A stretch of 64,000 bases of DNA from Chinchilla lanigera. Lineage: Eukaryota; Chordata; Mammalia; Rodentia; Chinchillidae. A program made the translations under genes and the position numbers. The DNA lies in contig NW_004955429.1 in NCBI RefSeq assembly GCF_000276665.1, forward strand, positions 3,824,184-3,888,183. Direction: 5' to 3'. Each line of letters starts with the position of its first letter. Within the stretch, counting starts at the first letter, position 1. The notes below the pieces were generated by a model. It ran no database searches, had not been told where the DNA came from, and worked only from the letters and a program-made list of their open reading frames with translations. Shown one piece after another: positions 11,614-23,670 of the stretch.

Positions 11614-11815
11614 TTTCCTCCCTCCCACCTTCTCTTGTTTCTTCCTCCTCCCTCCTCCTTCCCTTTCTTCCTTCCTTTCCTCTCTTCCTTCTTTCTTTCC
11701 TTCCTTCCTTCCTTCCTTCCTTCCTTCCTTCCTTCCTTCCTTCCTTCCTTCCTCCCTTCCTTCCTCCTTTCCTTCCTTCCTTCCTTCTTTCCTTCCTCCC
11801 TCCCTTCCTTCTTTC
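11614..11815. repeat. (CCTT)n / polypyrimidine microsatellite
   Basis: About 200 bases are almost purely pyrimidine on the plus strand, with a long uninterrupted TTCC core at about 11695-11755 and imperfect flanks. It produces artefactual open frames on both strands (Pro/Ser/Phe-rich on plus, Arg/Lys/Gly-rich on minus) that should not be annotated as proteins. Confidence 0.97.
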
Positions 11816-13964
11816 CATGCTATCTATGGAAAGCCAAATATCTTCAGCTCTCTAGCCATGAAGGAGGAGGCAGCAAGAGAATAAGACCTACGCCTGACAA
11901 GAAGAATAAGACCTATATACCTGTCCTTGCTCCTGCCACACACGTTAGCCCTGCCTAACATTTGCCCTGGAGCTCAATATCTCTAAACTGTACTTCTTTC
12001 AAGAAGCGAAGAAAAAAACAAGAGTGCTTTCTAAAAGTACCTAATTATTTTTATCCATTTTTCCTTAACTGTACGTCTTTCATATCAATAGCACTGGAGT
12101 CGGCAAAGTAGGAATTGTCATTTTTAGCTACAACTCATTTGTAACTTGGGATTTAACTGGAAATATAAACAAGCTGAAGTCAATCCAAAAGACAAAAGAA
12201 ATAAGACTACAAGGCTGGAAGTCTGTCCACATAAAACAGAAAGGAGGTTTAATTGAAGTCAGAATTCATACTCAGATAGATAAATCTGAGGAAGATGAGA
12301 TTGTCACAAGCTCGTATTTCACCAACCTGGAAGTGAACAACCTGAATTTGAGGAGACAGCTATACATCTGTACTTGGTTATTTTGAAATTCTGCTACTCT
12401 CCAGATGTCAGATCCTATTAGCTCCCATATGACTACCAATTTCAAGAGAGATGCCAGGAACAAGGTCTCCTGGCTGTCAGCACAATTTCAAATCACACCA
12501 TTTGCTTTACATTTTAGCTCTGCTTTCTAAAGGGGAGACAACTCTATAAGAGATGGTGGAAATTGGGGTTCTTCTAGGTTTAAAACTATAAATTAAGTGA
12601 AATATTATCTTTGCAGTGCAATGCTTCTGTTATCTATGTCTCACTCTCCCTATTAGGCAACTAACCAAATTCTTCCTGTTACCTCGTAGCTTCTAAGTGT
12701 TATTTCTTCCTGTTGCCCTTCTCAAAGCAGCTCTGGTTGCTGCAGACCTTTTCTGTCCAGTCTTCCTTCTGACACATGGAGAATTCATTCTCTAAAAGTT
12801 CTAGATTAAGTCACCAGTTACCCTAAAGGAATAAAATATTTGGATAGAGAACTAAGGACCAATGAGACATAAGGATTTTATCTTTTCATGTATAATTATA
12901 TATATATATGAACATTTATAATTGATGATTACACTATGAATATAATGATAAATATAGAATAATAAATTATATATTTCAAAATCATATATCAATTATATAT
13001 AATGTTCATATACAATGTCTATATATATTTAGTTATTTAACTACATCTATTATATACTGATTATATACCATGGGCTATACAAGCAGTTTTACATATGTTA
13101 TCTCCTATTCTGGGTCTCCAATGCCTTCTTTACCCTTGGCCTCAGAGATACATATGGCCATTTTTTACTTCTCAAACACCCTTTAAGAAAGTATCAAAAA
13201 ACTGCCAATATAATCTTCCAGGATACTAAGACTTAACAAATTAAAACACAAAGATATGAAATACATTCTAATAAAAAGCCAGAAAATATACAAATTTTTA
13301 TAGCTCTTGGTTGATGATCCTCATGGTGAATTATAGCTCATACCACTGGTTAAGTTGTTGTACTTTCTTTAGACAAGGAGTGATTAATGTTGGATTTTCA
13401 TGCTACCTGAAAAGGGTATCAGGAAAAATATAATTGGTCAAAGGACACATTACTGGCTTCCAATCACAATAGTAGATAGCTTCCTGCTCTATCACTGAGG
13501 AAGGTCAGCCATGGTTAAGTATGTGCTGAGGTCAAGAAAATAACTATGAAAACTATGGCCTCTTTTCCATGGTTGCATGTGTATGAGATGGAAGTTAGAC
13601 TAATGCAGAAAAGCAGCCTTTTCTAAGTGAGTAGGTCCAGTAAAAAACCACTAGTTTTTAAAATAAGGAAGAAAGTAGGAGTGTGCAAATTAAATAAAGA
13701 TAAGTTGTTAAAGGTTAACCAGTTTCTCCTGGTGGTGTTATAAGCAAATGGCATAGTCATTCTTTGGTTCCACAATATTTAGATGTTTTATTTCAGTCAC
13801 ATAGTGGGAGCTGAGAACAAATGTGGGTAAACCAGATACAAAATACCTTCACAGAACATAAGCTAAAACATAGTCCCTTAGTCTTTCAAAGTTGAATCAT
13901 ATGTTATGTGTGGACCATGAATGTGAAGAATGCTAAAGTAGTTCCGGTATTTCCATGGTTTGGT
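11816..13964. other. Unassigned DNA with an AT-rich core
   Basis: No gene recognised. The stretch 12893-13060 is a dense TATA-rich block. The moderately complex stretch 12060-12520 carries no hallmark I can name. Short open frames here look like chance. Confidence 0.45.
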
Positions 13965-13998
13965 ACACACACACACATACACATACACACACACATCG
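13965..13998. repeat. (CA)n microsatellite, interrupted
   Basis: CA dinucleotides are interrupted by two 'ATA' steps. The repeat is likely length-polymorphic. Confidence 0.95.
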
Positions 13999-15460
13999 AA
14001 AAGCAGAATTTTCTTGAAAGTATATTGTTATCATTGGCAGTGATGTTTCCTGTGGTTACAAAATAAATTACTAGACATTCAGGAGCTTAGTATGTCCATT
14101 TCCTATTCCCTATTTCTGTTGATCAGATTTCTAGACATAGTGTAACCGGATTCTCTGCTGAAGGTCTCACAAAGTTGGAACCAAGACTTTGGTTAGGCTA
14201 CTGCAAGAATTTATCTCCCTGCAGTTGTGGAACAGAGGTCCCTGTTTGCTTGCTGGCTATCCGTGAGGTTTGCCATGCTGAAGTTCCTAGGCAGCACATG
14301 AATCCATCGACCAATCAATCAATCAATCAACTTTTCACTTTCCCTGTATTTCTCCTTCTTCCTGTCTCTCCCTCCATCAGCTACCAAAGGAGTCATATCA
14401 TACAAGAGGGTGCGTCACTTCAACATAGCCCTGGGCAAGGGAGTGACTGTCCCATTGGACTCCCCCGTCCCACCCTCAGTTAAGAAGAGGGGACTATGCA
14501 GTATGTGTGCAGGAGAATCGTGGAGGTAATCTTAAAATTCCGCTTATAACTATTACTCAGCACAAAGGCTGAACTCTGAAATATATGATTGAAGAGAGAC
14601 AAAAATGTTCCTCACTTTCAGAACCTAGAAATTAAATGTTAAAAGTCTCAAGACTCAGAACAGTGTTTTCCGAGAGAGGAAGGTAAAAGTCTATCAATAA
14701 ACCTATACATGTCACCCCAAAATTTCAAGAAGAAGACATGCAGGTGTCAATCTCAATGTATTTTTTGACTTATCCCTACTGGAGATATAAATTTCTATGT
14801 GTACCAATAATAGAGTTGGAAAACATTATTATATAACTATATAAGGAGACATGTACCCCAGTTTAAAAACTCAAAAACCTAATTTCCCATGAAACTACCC
14901 CCTTTTAAGACACTGCATTCCTTCTTGTTGAAGTATCTAATAAGTGACTACAAGCCAAAATAGTAACACAGCATTCTTTACAAGGAGAGTAAATTGCAGT
15001 ATTTCAATTGCAACACTAATGTTTTCTGGAATAGGAATAATATAATCAGGTGAACAAGTTTAGATTCTGGGATACAAACTGTAGATCGACCTAGCAAAAC
15101 ATTCTGTCCTTTGCATAGGTGACATTAGATAGCAAAGTGATAGGATAGCCACTCCCATGATTGCATTTTCTTGTATAAGACTGCCTTAGCCATCCAGGGA
15201 GGTCCACCCAGTAGCTTTGGGTAAGTAAACAGCTTTTTTGTCAGAAGGTCATGTGGCAGGGCCTTGCTGGAACTTTTAGGAATTGAGGGAACCCGGGCAG
15301 ACATCTAGCCAGAAAGACCTGCAGTTGCAAGGAGATAAGTACTTTCAATAGCTTGAAAGTCCTTTGAAGAGTAATCTGAGTCTAAGAAACAATCACATCC
15401 CAGGTGCACCTTGATGAGACTGTGAGCAGGGAAATCGGCTCATCCTCGATGAGAAACCTG
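13999..15460. other. Unassigned DNA with a short (CAAT)n run
   Basis: Four or five CAAT units lie at about 14311-14331. No recognised gene is present. The plus-strand open frame at 14175-14483 runs through the CAAT repeat and resembles nothing known. Confidence 0.45.
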
Positions 15461-15499
15461 AACAATGGAAACCATCTGACCACACATTTTGCTGCTTTA

Positions 15500-16060
15500 A
15501 GCTGCTCACTCTGTGCGGAGGCTGCATACAGTAGTGTGATGAACACAGCATTGGTTATATCAAGGGCACAGTAACATCACGGCATTCTGGCAGGCCGGGC
15601 AAAGAATTCTAAGAACTCTAACACAGCAGTGCTCCAAGAAGCTCATCTGTTACAGCCAAGAAGAGATGACCCAAGCACCACAGCTGGAGCAAAAGATAAG
15701 ATGGGTGGCCATGACCATAAACACCACATACTAAAAAGCACTGCAGAATTGCAAATCAGACACACCATCTCCAACAAGGGACAAAGATTATGCAGGACTT
15801 CAGCTGGAACAGTTTGGCCTCCCACCCTGCCTTGAACTCGCCCTGAACCCCTGCTCATTGAGTGACTTGGACTCTATACGGTCCCACATTCACAAGAGTG
15901 TCTCAGGTTGAACCTTATACCTGTTTGTGTGTGCATTACAGAATAAGCATTTGCTGTGTGAATAAACCATGCACTAGAAACACAATATCTGTTTGTTGCC
16001 TTATCTCTTCACATCCCTTACTGTGCTATAAGGTACTCACAACACATAGAAACTAACATT
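15500..16060 (+). mobile_element. Possible solo LTR, family unknown
   Basis: The segment is unusually GC-rich for the window. It ends with an LTR-like arrangement: 'cattgagtgacttggac', a TATA-like 'tctatacgg', an AATAAA signal at about 15960 ('gtgaataaaccatg') and a T-rich end. I see no clear terminal duplication, and start and end are estimates. Alternatives are an exonic remnant or another retrosequence. Confidence 0.3.
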
Positions 16061-17969
16061 TGAACAATTTGGTAAATAAACTAACAGGTAAAATTAGTTT
16101 TAGGAACTTTCTGTGCTAATATCTCTCAATAACTAAATCCCAATTGGTCTTACCTAGTAGGGACTGTATTTTCAGGTTTTACAATGTTTAGAAAACTAAA
16201 ATGTACCTAAATATAAGCAAATATTTTTGTGGTACCCCAGAGCACTGTAAATGACAAACCAAAAGTAAAGCTCCTCAACTGAGGAAAGAATGCCAAGCTG
16301 GTGGAGATTTACCCAAATACCTCTAACAAAGTTAAAAGAAAATCTAAATGATTAATAATGGTATATGCTACATGTATACATATATATGCCCAGAAACAGA
16401 GGACTTACTGTGAAAGTTGCTCACTAAGACTCGAGGGTGATAGAATCCTGCTTTGCAAATGCACTCATAGGCTCCAAGTACAAATCCTAGGCCTTTAATT
16501 GGCATACACTATAAAAAAGAAAAGACAGCACTATAGTTGATCATAGTTTCTTTCACAGCATGAAGACTCACAGATATCCATCACTGCACATGGTAACAGA
16601 ACTAACACATTTTCCAGAAATAAAATATCTCTTTTTTGAACTTCTATTTTAGGTTTGTTTGCCAACAGACACTTTTTTTTGAAGTACCAAATTGAGTTTT
16701 TTTTTTTTTTCTAAATATACGACATTACAGCTACAGTTGCCATACATCTTTAACTCATTCAGATGCCACAGAGAATAATTACTAGAGATAATTTTTGTTT
16801 TTAATGCTGCACACATCATCTTGTTTCTTTAAGAAATAGTTCCAAAACTTAAAAAAATACTTTAAAATTCATTCCATACTAAACATTTCAGCCAAAGCAA
16901 AGGTAGGCAGGTAAATACACAGAAGTTGGGATACGGAAATTAAATATTCATCAATTTTTGTACTTGGACCTAAATAACACAAATTACTGGAATGAAGCAA
17001 GTAAATTTAAAATGCAAATATAAAAGAAAAACATAGACGAATTAATGATCTCAAAGGCTTTGTATCTAAAAGTTGTTTCAAAGATAAATGTTCTACATAT
17101 GCATAAAGAGAAGAAAGACAATGATCAGTTTCTGAGTATATCAATTCAATAGACAATAAACTTCTCCTGAAAATGTAATTTTGTCTTTTTTCAAGTCTAT
17201 CACTTAACTGAAATAAAACTGAGCTCAGTATTCTTCAGTGTTGCTATATTCCTTTACAGAAGTAAGTAATAACTTCTACTAAAGTATGAGCACTACATCA
17301 TAAAATGAGTATTTTCAGAATCTAATCAGCTCTGAAATTTCTTTTCTAATATCTCTCTATTAAGATCCAAACTTCTGTATTTTTATTGTACAAATTTAAA
17401 ATTTAATAGATTGCAATTGTAAGATGTTCCTCAAACTCAAGGGAGAGAAAAACAAATAAGCTGAACAATAATTTTACAATCTAAACATAAATGATAGACA
17501 TCAACATCAATAATAAAAAGTCTAATAAATATGGAAACTATATAACATAATGCAAGCCAATACATATTCTAAAGTAGAACCAAAAATTTTTGAAGAAGAG
17601 AATTCTAAATTACTTTCTTGAGTATTTTATTTCATAAGTATTCCCCCCTTTAATTAAACATGCACTAGACATAGCTTTTGTTTTTAATGCTACATATATC
17701 TTCTTATACCTTGCAATTAAAAGCATAGTTCTTAACCTAGTGCAAAATAAAAAGGCAGACAAATACTACTCAATTCAACTGAGTTGACAAGTATTTATGA
17801 AGAAGTGCCATGTGCCTAAAGATTTCCTACAAAATCTAATTGACACAATATATATTAGTTATAAAACCAGTCAACTTATACTTCTAAACTACATAAATAA
17901 AAGAGCAGTTATAACATTTACTTTGAAATAGTATTAGTATTATAAAAAGAATACCATATATTATTTGTG
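16061..17969. other. Unassigned AT-rich DNA
   Basis: Nothing identifiable as a gene. The phrase 'ttttgtttttaatgctgcaca' at 16793 recurs approximately at 17678 ('ttttgtttttaatgctacat'), which may mean two copies of an unassigned old repeat about 885 bp apart. Confidence 0.4.
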
Positions 17970-18085
17970 GCCTGTCAGAAAATGTAGATTAGAATTGTGA
18001 TTTTATCACTTCCTAACTAGGCAAATTTGGTTTTTTTCTCTAAATCACTCTAACCTCCCCCTCTTCTTCTTAATTTATGAGAACA
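17970..18085 (-). repeat. MIR SINE relic, antisense
   Basis: The sequence 'ttttatcacttcctaactag' followed by 'taaatcactctaacctcc' follows the antisense core of MIR. It is very diverged. Confidence 0.5.
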
Positions 18086-18179
18086 TTCATCCAGAGAAAT
18101 TCAGATCTTGTCTGAAGAATACAGATCTCCCAAGGTTTCCCAATGGGTTAAATAAAGGGTATAAGAGGAAAACCTTATA

Positions 18180-18475
18180 CAAAGGTTGATCCCAAATCTT
18201 TTGACCTCTAAAATCCTAAGAATGTAGCATAGCTGCCCTGGGAAAGGCCCTAGATAGAGTAGATTGAGGGGAAAGACCAGAAGTTTAGCTTTGTAAATGT
18301 TATCCGTGGAAGTACCTACTTGATCCTAAACAAAGGATTATCCCAAATTTTTTGACCTCTAAAAACCTAAGAATGTACCGTAGTTGCCCTGGGAAAGGCC
18401 CTAGGTAGAGTGGATTGAGGGAAAGACCAGAAGTTTAGCTCTGTAAATGTTATCTGTGGAAGTACCTATTTGAAA
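18180..18475. repeat. Tandem duplication, two units of about 150 bp
   Basis: Unit 1 starts at 18180 and unit 2 at 18331. Both contain 'tttgacctctaaaa', 'gccctgggaaaggcccta', 'gaccagaagtttagct' and 'gtggaagtacctact' (or 'ctatt'). By eye they differ at roughly one base in ten plus small indels, so the duplication is not recent. The unit resembles no repeat I know. Confidence 0.9.
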
Positions 18476-19919
18476 TTTAATTCTAGATATCAAGTAGGAA
18501 GTAGAAAAACTAGTATATACTTTAGGAGAAATGTCTAAGCTATATAATTTTAAAATCATCAGCATAAACATTGACTAATAAAGCTGTGAGATCAGACGAG
18601 ACTAAATCACTAAAAGAATGCCTCTCAGCACTGATGAAATAAGACGAAATACATGAGAATAATCTGGCTGCAACACTGGTCACCCTCCAGTGCTAAAATG
18701 TTAGGTGAAAAAGGAAAAATGAAAACCAACTTAGTGAGATATCATCATTGCTTCATTAACTACCTCTGACACTCTGAACATAACATCTGAAATTTGTTGT
18801 GTTAAATCTATTAAACATTCACCCAGCAAGGATTTACCCAAGTAAACTAAGACCTAGAAACCAAGGCTTCATTTTTTCCACTGGAATTTGAAGGTTAATG
18901 CTATTCATTAAAATAGCACTAATTTCCTGATGATATGACTCAATACTGTGACAGTGACTCAGTTGAGAATTTTAAATGCTTGGGGTAAAGCTGAAAATAA
19001 AAGTATCTCTCAGCTAATAAGTTAGCTGTAGAGCTGACATAAAACTGAAGGTTAAAAAATTCTAGTTGATTACAGAAATATTGCCAAATAAAAAGTCCTC
19101 TGCATTTAAAAGGAAATGATTCCTGTTAAAATACACCAACATGAACTCTTAGTTACCTTAAGACTTTTGTTGGTTTCTTAAATTATCTCCATCTCAGAGG
19201 AAAGAAAAACTTTCAGTGAGTTAAAATCTGTAAAAGTATATCTCCCTGCTGTACTCACTCCAGCTCTGTGATGCCGAGGTCTACGAGTCAACTACTGTTT
19301 GTCTTAGAGTGAGAAGTGATGTTGGCTTACCTTTCTATTGAGAATTATAAATTTGCATCCAACTTGCCGTAGTTCTACTATGTCTTCCACCACCATTCCC
19401 TAGCTAGACAATCTCTGTTATCTCCCAATCAAAACAATGTATTTTCAAAAGTAGCAAATTAGTACAGTCAATCTAGTTTTTAAAAGTTACTAAAAGTATG
19501 GTGAGTACTTAACTGATATTTCACTTATGGGCCGGAAGAGCTACATTTATACATTGGAATTTAGAATATAAACATAAATCCTCACTACTGGAAAAAATCT
19601 CTTAAAATTTTACTCTAACATTCATTTAAGTTCTTCACTTTAGATACTTAACTCTAAATCTTGCTCCTATATTTTCATAGAAGTCAAATAAGGTGGAGAT
19701 GGGAAAAGCAGACTTCTCTATGAGGGTAGCTGTTTCATGAATAACCTATGTTACATGCTGTGAAGAGTGAAGACGCTGCTTGTAACATTGTATGCCTTTT
19801 TTGATGAACCTTATCAAGTCTTCAGCAAAAATTTTCTAAGGAGTGGTGTTGAGAATCTATAATCAAATCTAGGTTCCTGGAAGAAGACTAGATCTAAATA
19901 GGTAAGACATGATCCAGAG
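18476..19919. other. Unassigned DNA
   Basis: No gene recognised. The text at 18490-18640 ('tcatcagcataaac', 'gactaaatcactaaaagaat') resembles the 3' part of the ancient repeat at 2240-3640. Confidence 0.4.
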
Positions 19920-21238
19920 TTCAGAGTAAAATGAATAAACTCCCAGAAACATAAAATCTACAAAGACTGAATTATGAAGAACTTTTTTCTAAAACTTAAA
20001 GAGACTTATAACAAGTAAAGAAATTAAATCAGTGATTGAAAACCTGACTAAAATGCTCGCCCAGAATTTGCTGGCCTCAATGGAGAAGTCCATTAAACAT
20101 TTAAAAAACAAATAAAAATTAGCTGTTTTTGTATGCTGCCAATGAACAAGCTGAAAGGAAAAATTTAAAAACAATCCAATATCAAATAATATTGAAAAGA
20201 AAAAAAATAACTAGGAACAAAGCAATGATGAGGGTGAAAGAATTATACACTAAAAACTATAAAGCACTGCTGAAAGAAATTAAAGAAAAGGAAATAAACG
20301 GAATGACATCTAGTGTTCACCAGAATAGTAGATTGGAAGTCTTAATAAATTCAAATGTTTAAAATATCTAAAGTGGTCTACAGAGTCATTGTAGGTAGTT
20401 AGTTTTTAAAATTTAAAAAAAAAATGGTATTTCAATTACTCCAAAGATCCAAAATAGTCTTAAAAAATAAGAATGAAGTTAGAGGCATCATACTTCTTTA
20501 TTTTCAAACATATTTCAAGGCTATGATCACCAAAAGAGCTGGCATAAAGACAGACATACAGTTCAATGGAATAGAATGAAAACACTGAACTAAATTCTGG
20601 CATATAATGTGACCTTCTAAAAGAGCACCAAGACCATTTGATGGTGATAGGCCCATCTTGTAATAACTGAGGTTGGGAAAACTGTATCCAGCTTTGCACT
20701 TTTCTACAGGTAAAAGAAGGAAGTTGAACCTTCCCCTAACACCATATTTAAAAAAATGTAAATGATTAAGACCTAAACACAAGACCCCAAACTACAAAAC
20801 TTCTAGAAGGAAAATGTGGAAAAATTTCATGATATCTGATTTGGGAATAATCCTTCGGACATGATACCAAAATTATAATCAACTCAAATTATAATCAACT
20901 CAAAACAGAAAATAGTACTTTATCAAACCTAAAAATTTATTTGCCTCAAAGAAAACTACAGAAAAAATGTGACAAAATATTTTCAAATCATGCATTTGAT
21001 AATGAGCTAACATAAAGAATACATAAAGAATTCCTACAATTCAATGACAAAAACATTTCTCACAAACAATCCAATGAAATAATATGAAAAATATTTATAG
21101 ATTTCACCCAAGAAGAAGTAAAAATGATCAAAAAACACATGCAAATATTCAGCATTACTGATCATATGAGAAGTGCAAATGAAAACCACAGCTTGGAATC
21201 ATCCCACACCATTAGAAAGGTCTTTATAAAAAAAAATG

Positions 21239-21313
21239 GGGCCACGGATGTAGCTCAGTGGCACACCTGCCTGGCAAGTGTGAGGCCCTGAGTTTGATTC
21301 CTGGTACAAAAAA
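21239..21313 (+). repeat. ID-type SINE, diverged
   Basis: The core 'atgtagctcagtggcacacc' and 'gaggccctgagtttgattcc' is followed by a short A tail. It is inserted in the old L1, between 'ggtctttat' and 'gtgcttaggatgtgga'. Confidence 0.85.
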
Positions 21314-21642
21314 AGTGCTTAGGATGTGGAGAAGTTGAATCCTTGTGCACTGTTCTTGGAAATACAAAATAGTGTAGCCACTGTAGAAAAATACATGAAA
21401 GTTCCTTTAAACATTAAAAATATAATTATCATATTGCCCTGCAATCCCAAGTCTGGGTATATGCCCAAAAGAATTAAAAGTAGAATCTTGAAGAGTGATT
21501 TGCAAATCCATATTCATAGCAACACTATTTGCAATAGTCAAGAAGTGTAACACAACATCCATCGTTAGATGAATAAAATAAACAAAATGTGGTATACTAG
21601 AGGCAAATGGAATATTGTTAAGACTTAAAGAGAGGAAATCAA

Positions 21643-21786
21643 CTGGATGTGGTGGCACACACTTGTAATCCCAGCACCCAGGAGGCCGATGTAGGAGGAG
21701 TCTGAGTGATGTTCAAGCCAGTCTGGGATACACAGTGAGTTCAAGGCCAGTATGAACAATATAACAGAGCTTGTCTTAAAAACTCA
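21643..21786 (+). repeat. B1-like SINE
   Basis: It reads 'ggatgtggtggcacacactt', 'gtaatcccagcacccaggag' and 'cacagtgagttcaaggccag', the extended B1 form of this genome. A tetranucleotide repeat directly follows its tail. Confidence 0.88.
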
Positions 21787-21912
21787 AGGATGGATGGATA
21801 GATAGGTAGGTAGGTAGACAGATGATAGATGATAGATAGATAGATAGATAGAGAGATCTGATAGATAATAGACAATAGACAGATGACAGATAGATGATAG
21901 ATAGATGATAGT
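21787..21912. repeat. (GATA/GATG)n microsatellite
   Basis: GGAT, GGTA and GATA units are mixed, with a GATA core at about 21825-21850 and interrupted repeats to 21912. It probably grew from the A-rich tail of the adjoining B1 SINE. Confidence 0.95.
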
Positions 21913-22199
21913 TAAAAATAAAAGGAAGAAATGCTATGATTTGCTACAACATGGTTGAACATTAAGGAGATGTTTCAGATGCAAACATTATGCTAAGTGG
22001 AATAAATCAGCTACAAAAAAAGCAAATACTATAAGATTCTACTTTTATGTGCTAGCTAAAGAAAACTTGTAGAAATACCTAAGAAGAACAATGGTTGTCA
22101 GGGGCTGCAGGAAAGAGAAATGAGAAGTTGTGTAATAGTTATGGTTTTGATTATACAAGTTAAATATATTCTGGGGGTTTGTTATACAACAATATGATT

Positions 22200-22555
22200 T
22201 CTACTGCTGTGAAAAAAAAACCTACTATGTACAACTTAAAGTGGGAAAGGTTTGTTTTGGCTCCATGTTTCAGAGGTCTCAGACCACAGTCGCTTGGCTA
22301 CATTGCTTTGGGGCTGTGACAGCACAGTACGGCATAGCTGGAGCATGTGGCAAAGGAGGCTGCACACCTCATGATGGCCAGGAAGCAAAGAAAGATGAAG
22401 GGCCTGCGTCCCAGTACCCGCTTCAAGTGCACATCCCCAATGACCTCAGATTCTCTCCTAAGCATCCCCTTAAGGGGTCCCCTCCTCCCGGTAGCTCCCT
22501 AGGCAGAGGGCCAAGGCTTTAACACATGGGCTTTTGGAGGACATTTCAGATGCAA
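22200..22555 (-). mobile_element. MaLR-type LTR, antisense
   Basis: Plus-strand hallmarks match the LTR at 6860: 'aggtttgttttggctccatg', 'tgatggccaggaagcaaaga', 'aaggctttaacacatgggct' and 'tttggaggacatttcagatg'. It sits directly against the 3' end of the preceding L1. The open frame at 22241-22522 lies within the LTR and is not a gene. Confidence 0.75.
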
Positions 22556-23449
22556 ACTCTTACTCTCAATATAGTTACAATATTGAGCTTAAGTAGTTAG
22601 AATAGTAAATTTATTTACTGCAATTAAACAGCTTTTAAAGAGAGTTTGGAATAAAGTGATCTTTCTTCCACAAAAATGTGTATGCAGACATTACAGCTCA
22701 TATTGAAATTGGCTGATATATAATTCATCTCACATTTCATAGATTGCCCATTGCTGGTAAACATAATTCAGAGTAAACCCAGGTCACCTTCACAGTCATG
22801 AAGATTTTGCATGAAATTATTATTGAACAATGGAATGGTGAAAATAAAAGTTAAAATAAGATATGCATAGGGGAAGGCATATTAGCATTTAACAGAAATA
22901 TCTGTGCCTAAGAATCACATTTACATACAATTCTGAAGAAAAATTAATTTAGATTAAAAGAAAGAGGCAAAAAAATATAAATACAATAAAATTTATGTGA
23001 TGTAAAATCCTCCAGAAATGGACCTTAAATAGCTTTCTCGTTTCTGTTTTGTTTTGGAATCTTCCTAAAATGTAAAACATTTTCTGACTTTTCTGAACTG
23101 AACACTCTGCACAGAATTTAATGTTGTTCAGGAGTCAGAATCATTACTTTGAACAATAGGGAGTCGATTGTACTGAAACACAATAATACCCTGGACTCCT
23201 GAGTTTTATGACTATTTTCTCAACTAGTCCAGACTATTCTAATTTTTGAGTTCTTATGTTAAATTTTTGTGTTTTTTATTTCTTTAGTTTGAGCTACCAA
23301 CTATCACATTTTAATCTTAAAATACTGACTTTTCCTCTACATGTGGTTTTTCCAAACCTAAGTTATGATCATAATTATTTATGTATCTGGAAATTAAATC
23401 ATCAGTATATTATAAGCAGATAATAAAAAATGAAGTTAAACAAAACAAC
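22556..23449. other. Unassigned DNA
   Basis: No gene or named repeat was recognised in this AT-rich stretch. Confidence 0.4.
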
Positions 23450-23670
23450 AGAGTTAAACCTATGGAGTGTTTACTTATGGTAGACACTGTTCTAAGTGTA
23501 CCTAAGTTGAAATTTACCCTGTATCTATTTTGTTACTATTTTCATTTTAAAGATGAGAAGATTGAGGTGCAGACTGCTAAAGTAACTTGCCAAAACCCTA
23601 CCTCCCATAATTGAGAATGCCAGGATTCTGCCCCAGGGACCCTACTCCAAAGTCAGTAATGACTGCGCTT
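23450..23670 (+). repeat. MIR SINE
   Basis: MIR order is clear: 'gtagacactgttctaagtgt', 'actattttcattttaaagat', 'gagaagattgaggtgcagac', 'taaagtaacttgccaaaacc' and 'gaatgccaggattctgcccc'. This is the best-preserved MIR in the window. Confidence 0.8.

Larger units (their letters stand above)
19920..22195 (+). mobile_element. Old L1 (L1M-type) ORF2 and 3' UTR relic with nested SINEs
   Basis: An RT-region fragment at 19920-20112 ('gagacttataacaagtaaag', 'ccattaaacatttaaaaa') is followed by ORF2 C-terminal and 3' UTR text: 'caatggaatagaatgaaaac', 'gaaaaccacagcttggaatc', 'ggatgtggagaagttgaatc', 'gggtatatgcccaaaagaat' and 'gctaagtggaataaatcag'. An internal deletion seems to separate the first fragment from the rest. 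Many stops are present. It is interrupted by an ID SINE (21239) and by a B1 with a GATA repeat (21643-21912). Confidence 0.8.

Noticed and set aside
11563..11958. Open frames across the CCTT tract (plus, 131 codons; minus 11606-11818, 70 codons)
   Set aside because: They are produced by the tetranucleotide repeat, giving repetitive Pro/Ser/Leu or Arg/Lys/Gly strings.
14175..14483. Plus-strand 102-codon open frame
   Set aside because: No recognisable domain, it crosses a CAAT repeat, and no splice or promoter context is evident.
21787..21912. Array of short repeats considered as CRISPR-like
   Set aside because: It is a GATA/GATG microsatellite following a SINE tail, and the genome is mammalian.
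22241..22522. Plus-strand 93-codon open frame
   Set aside because: It lies within an antisense MaLR LTR.
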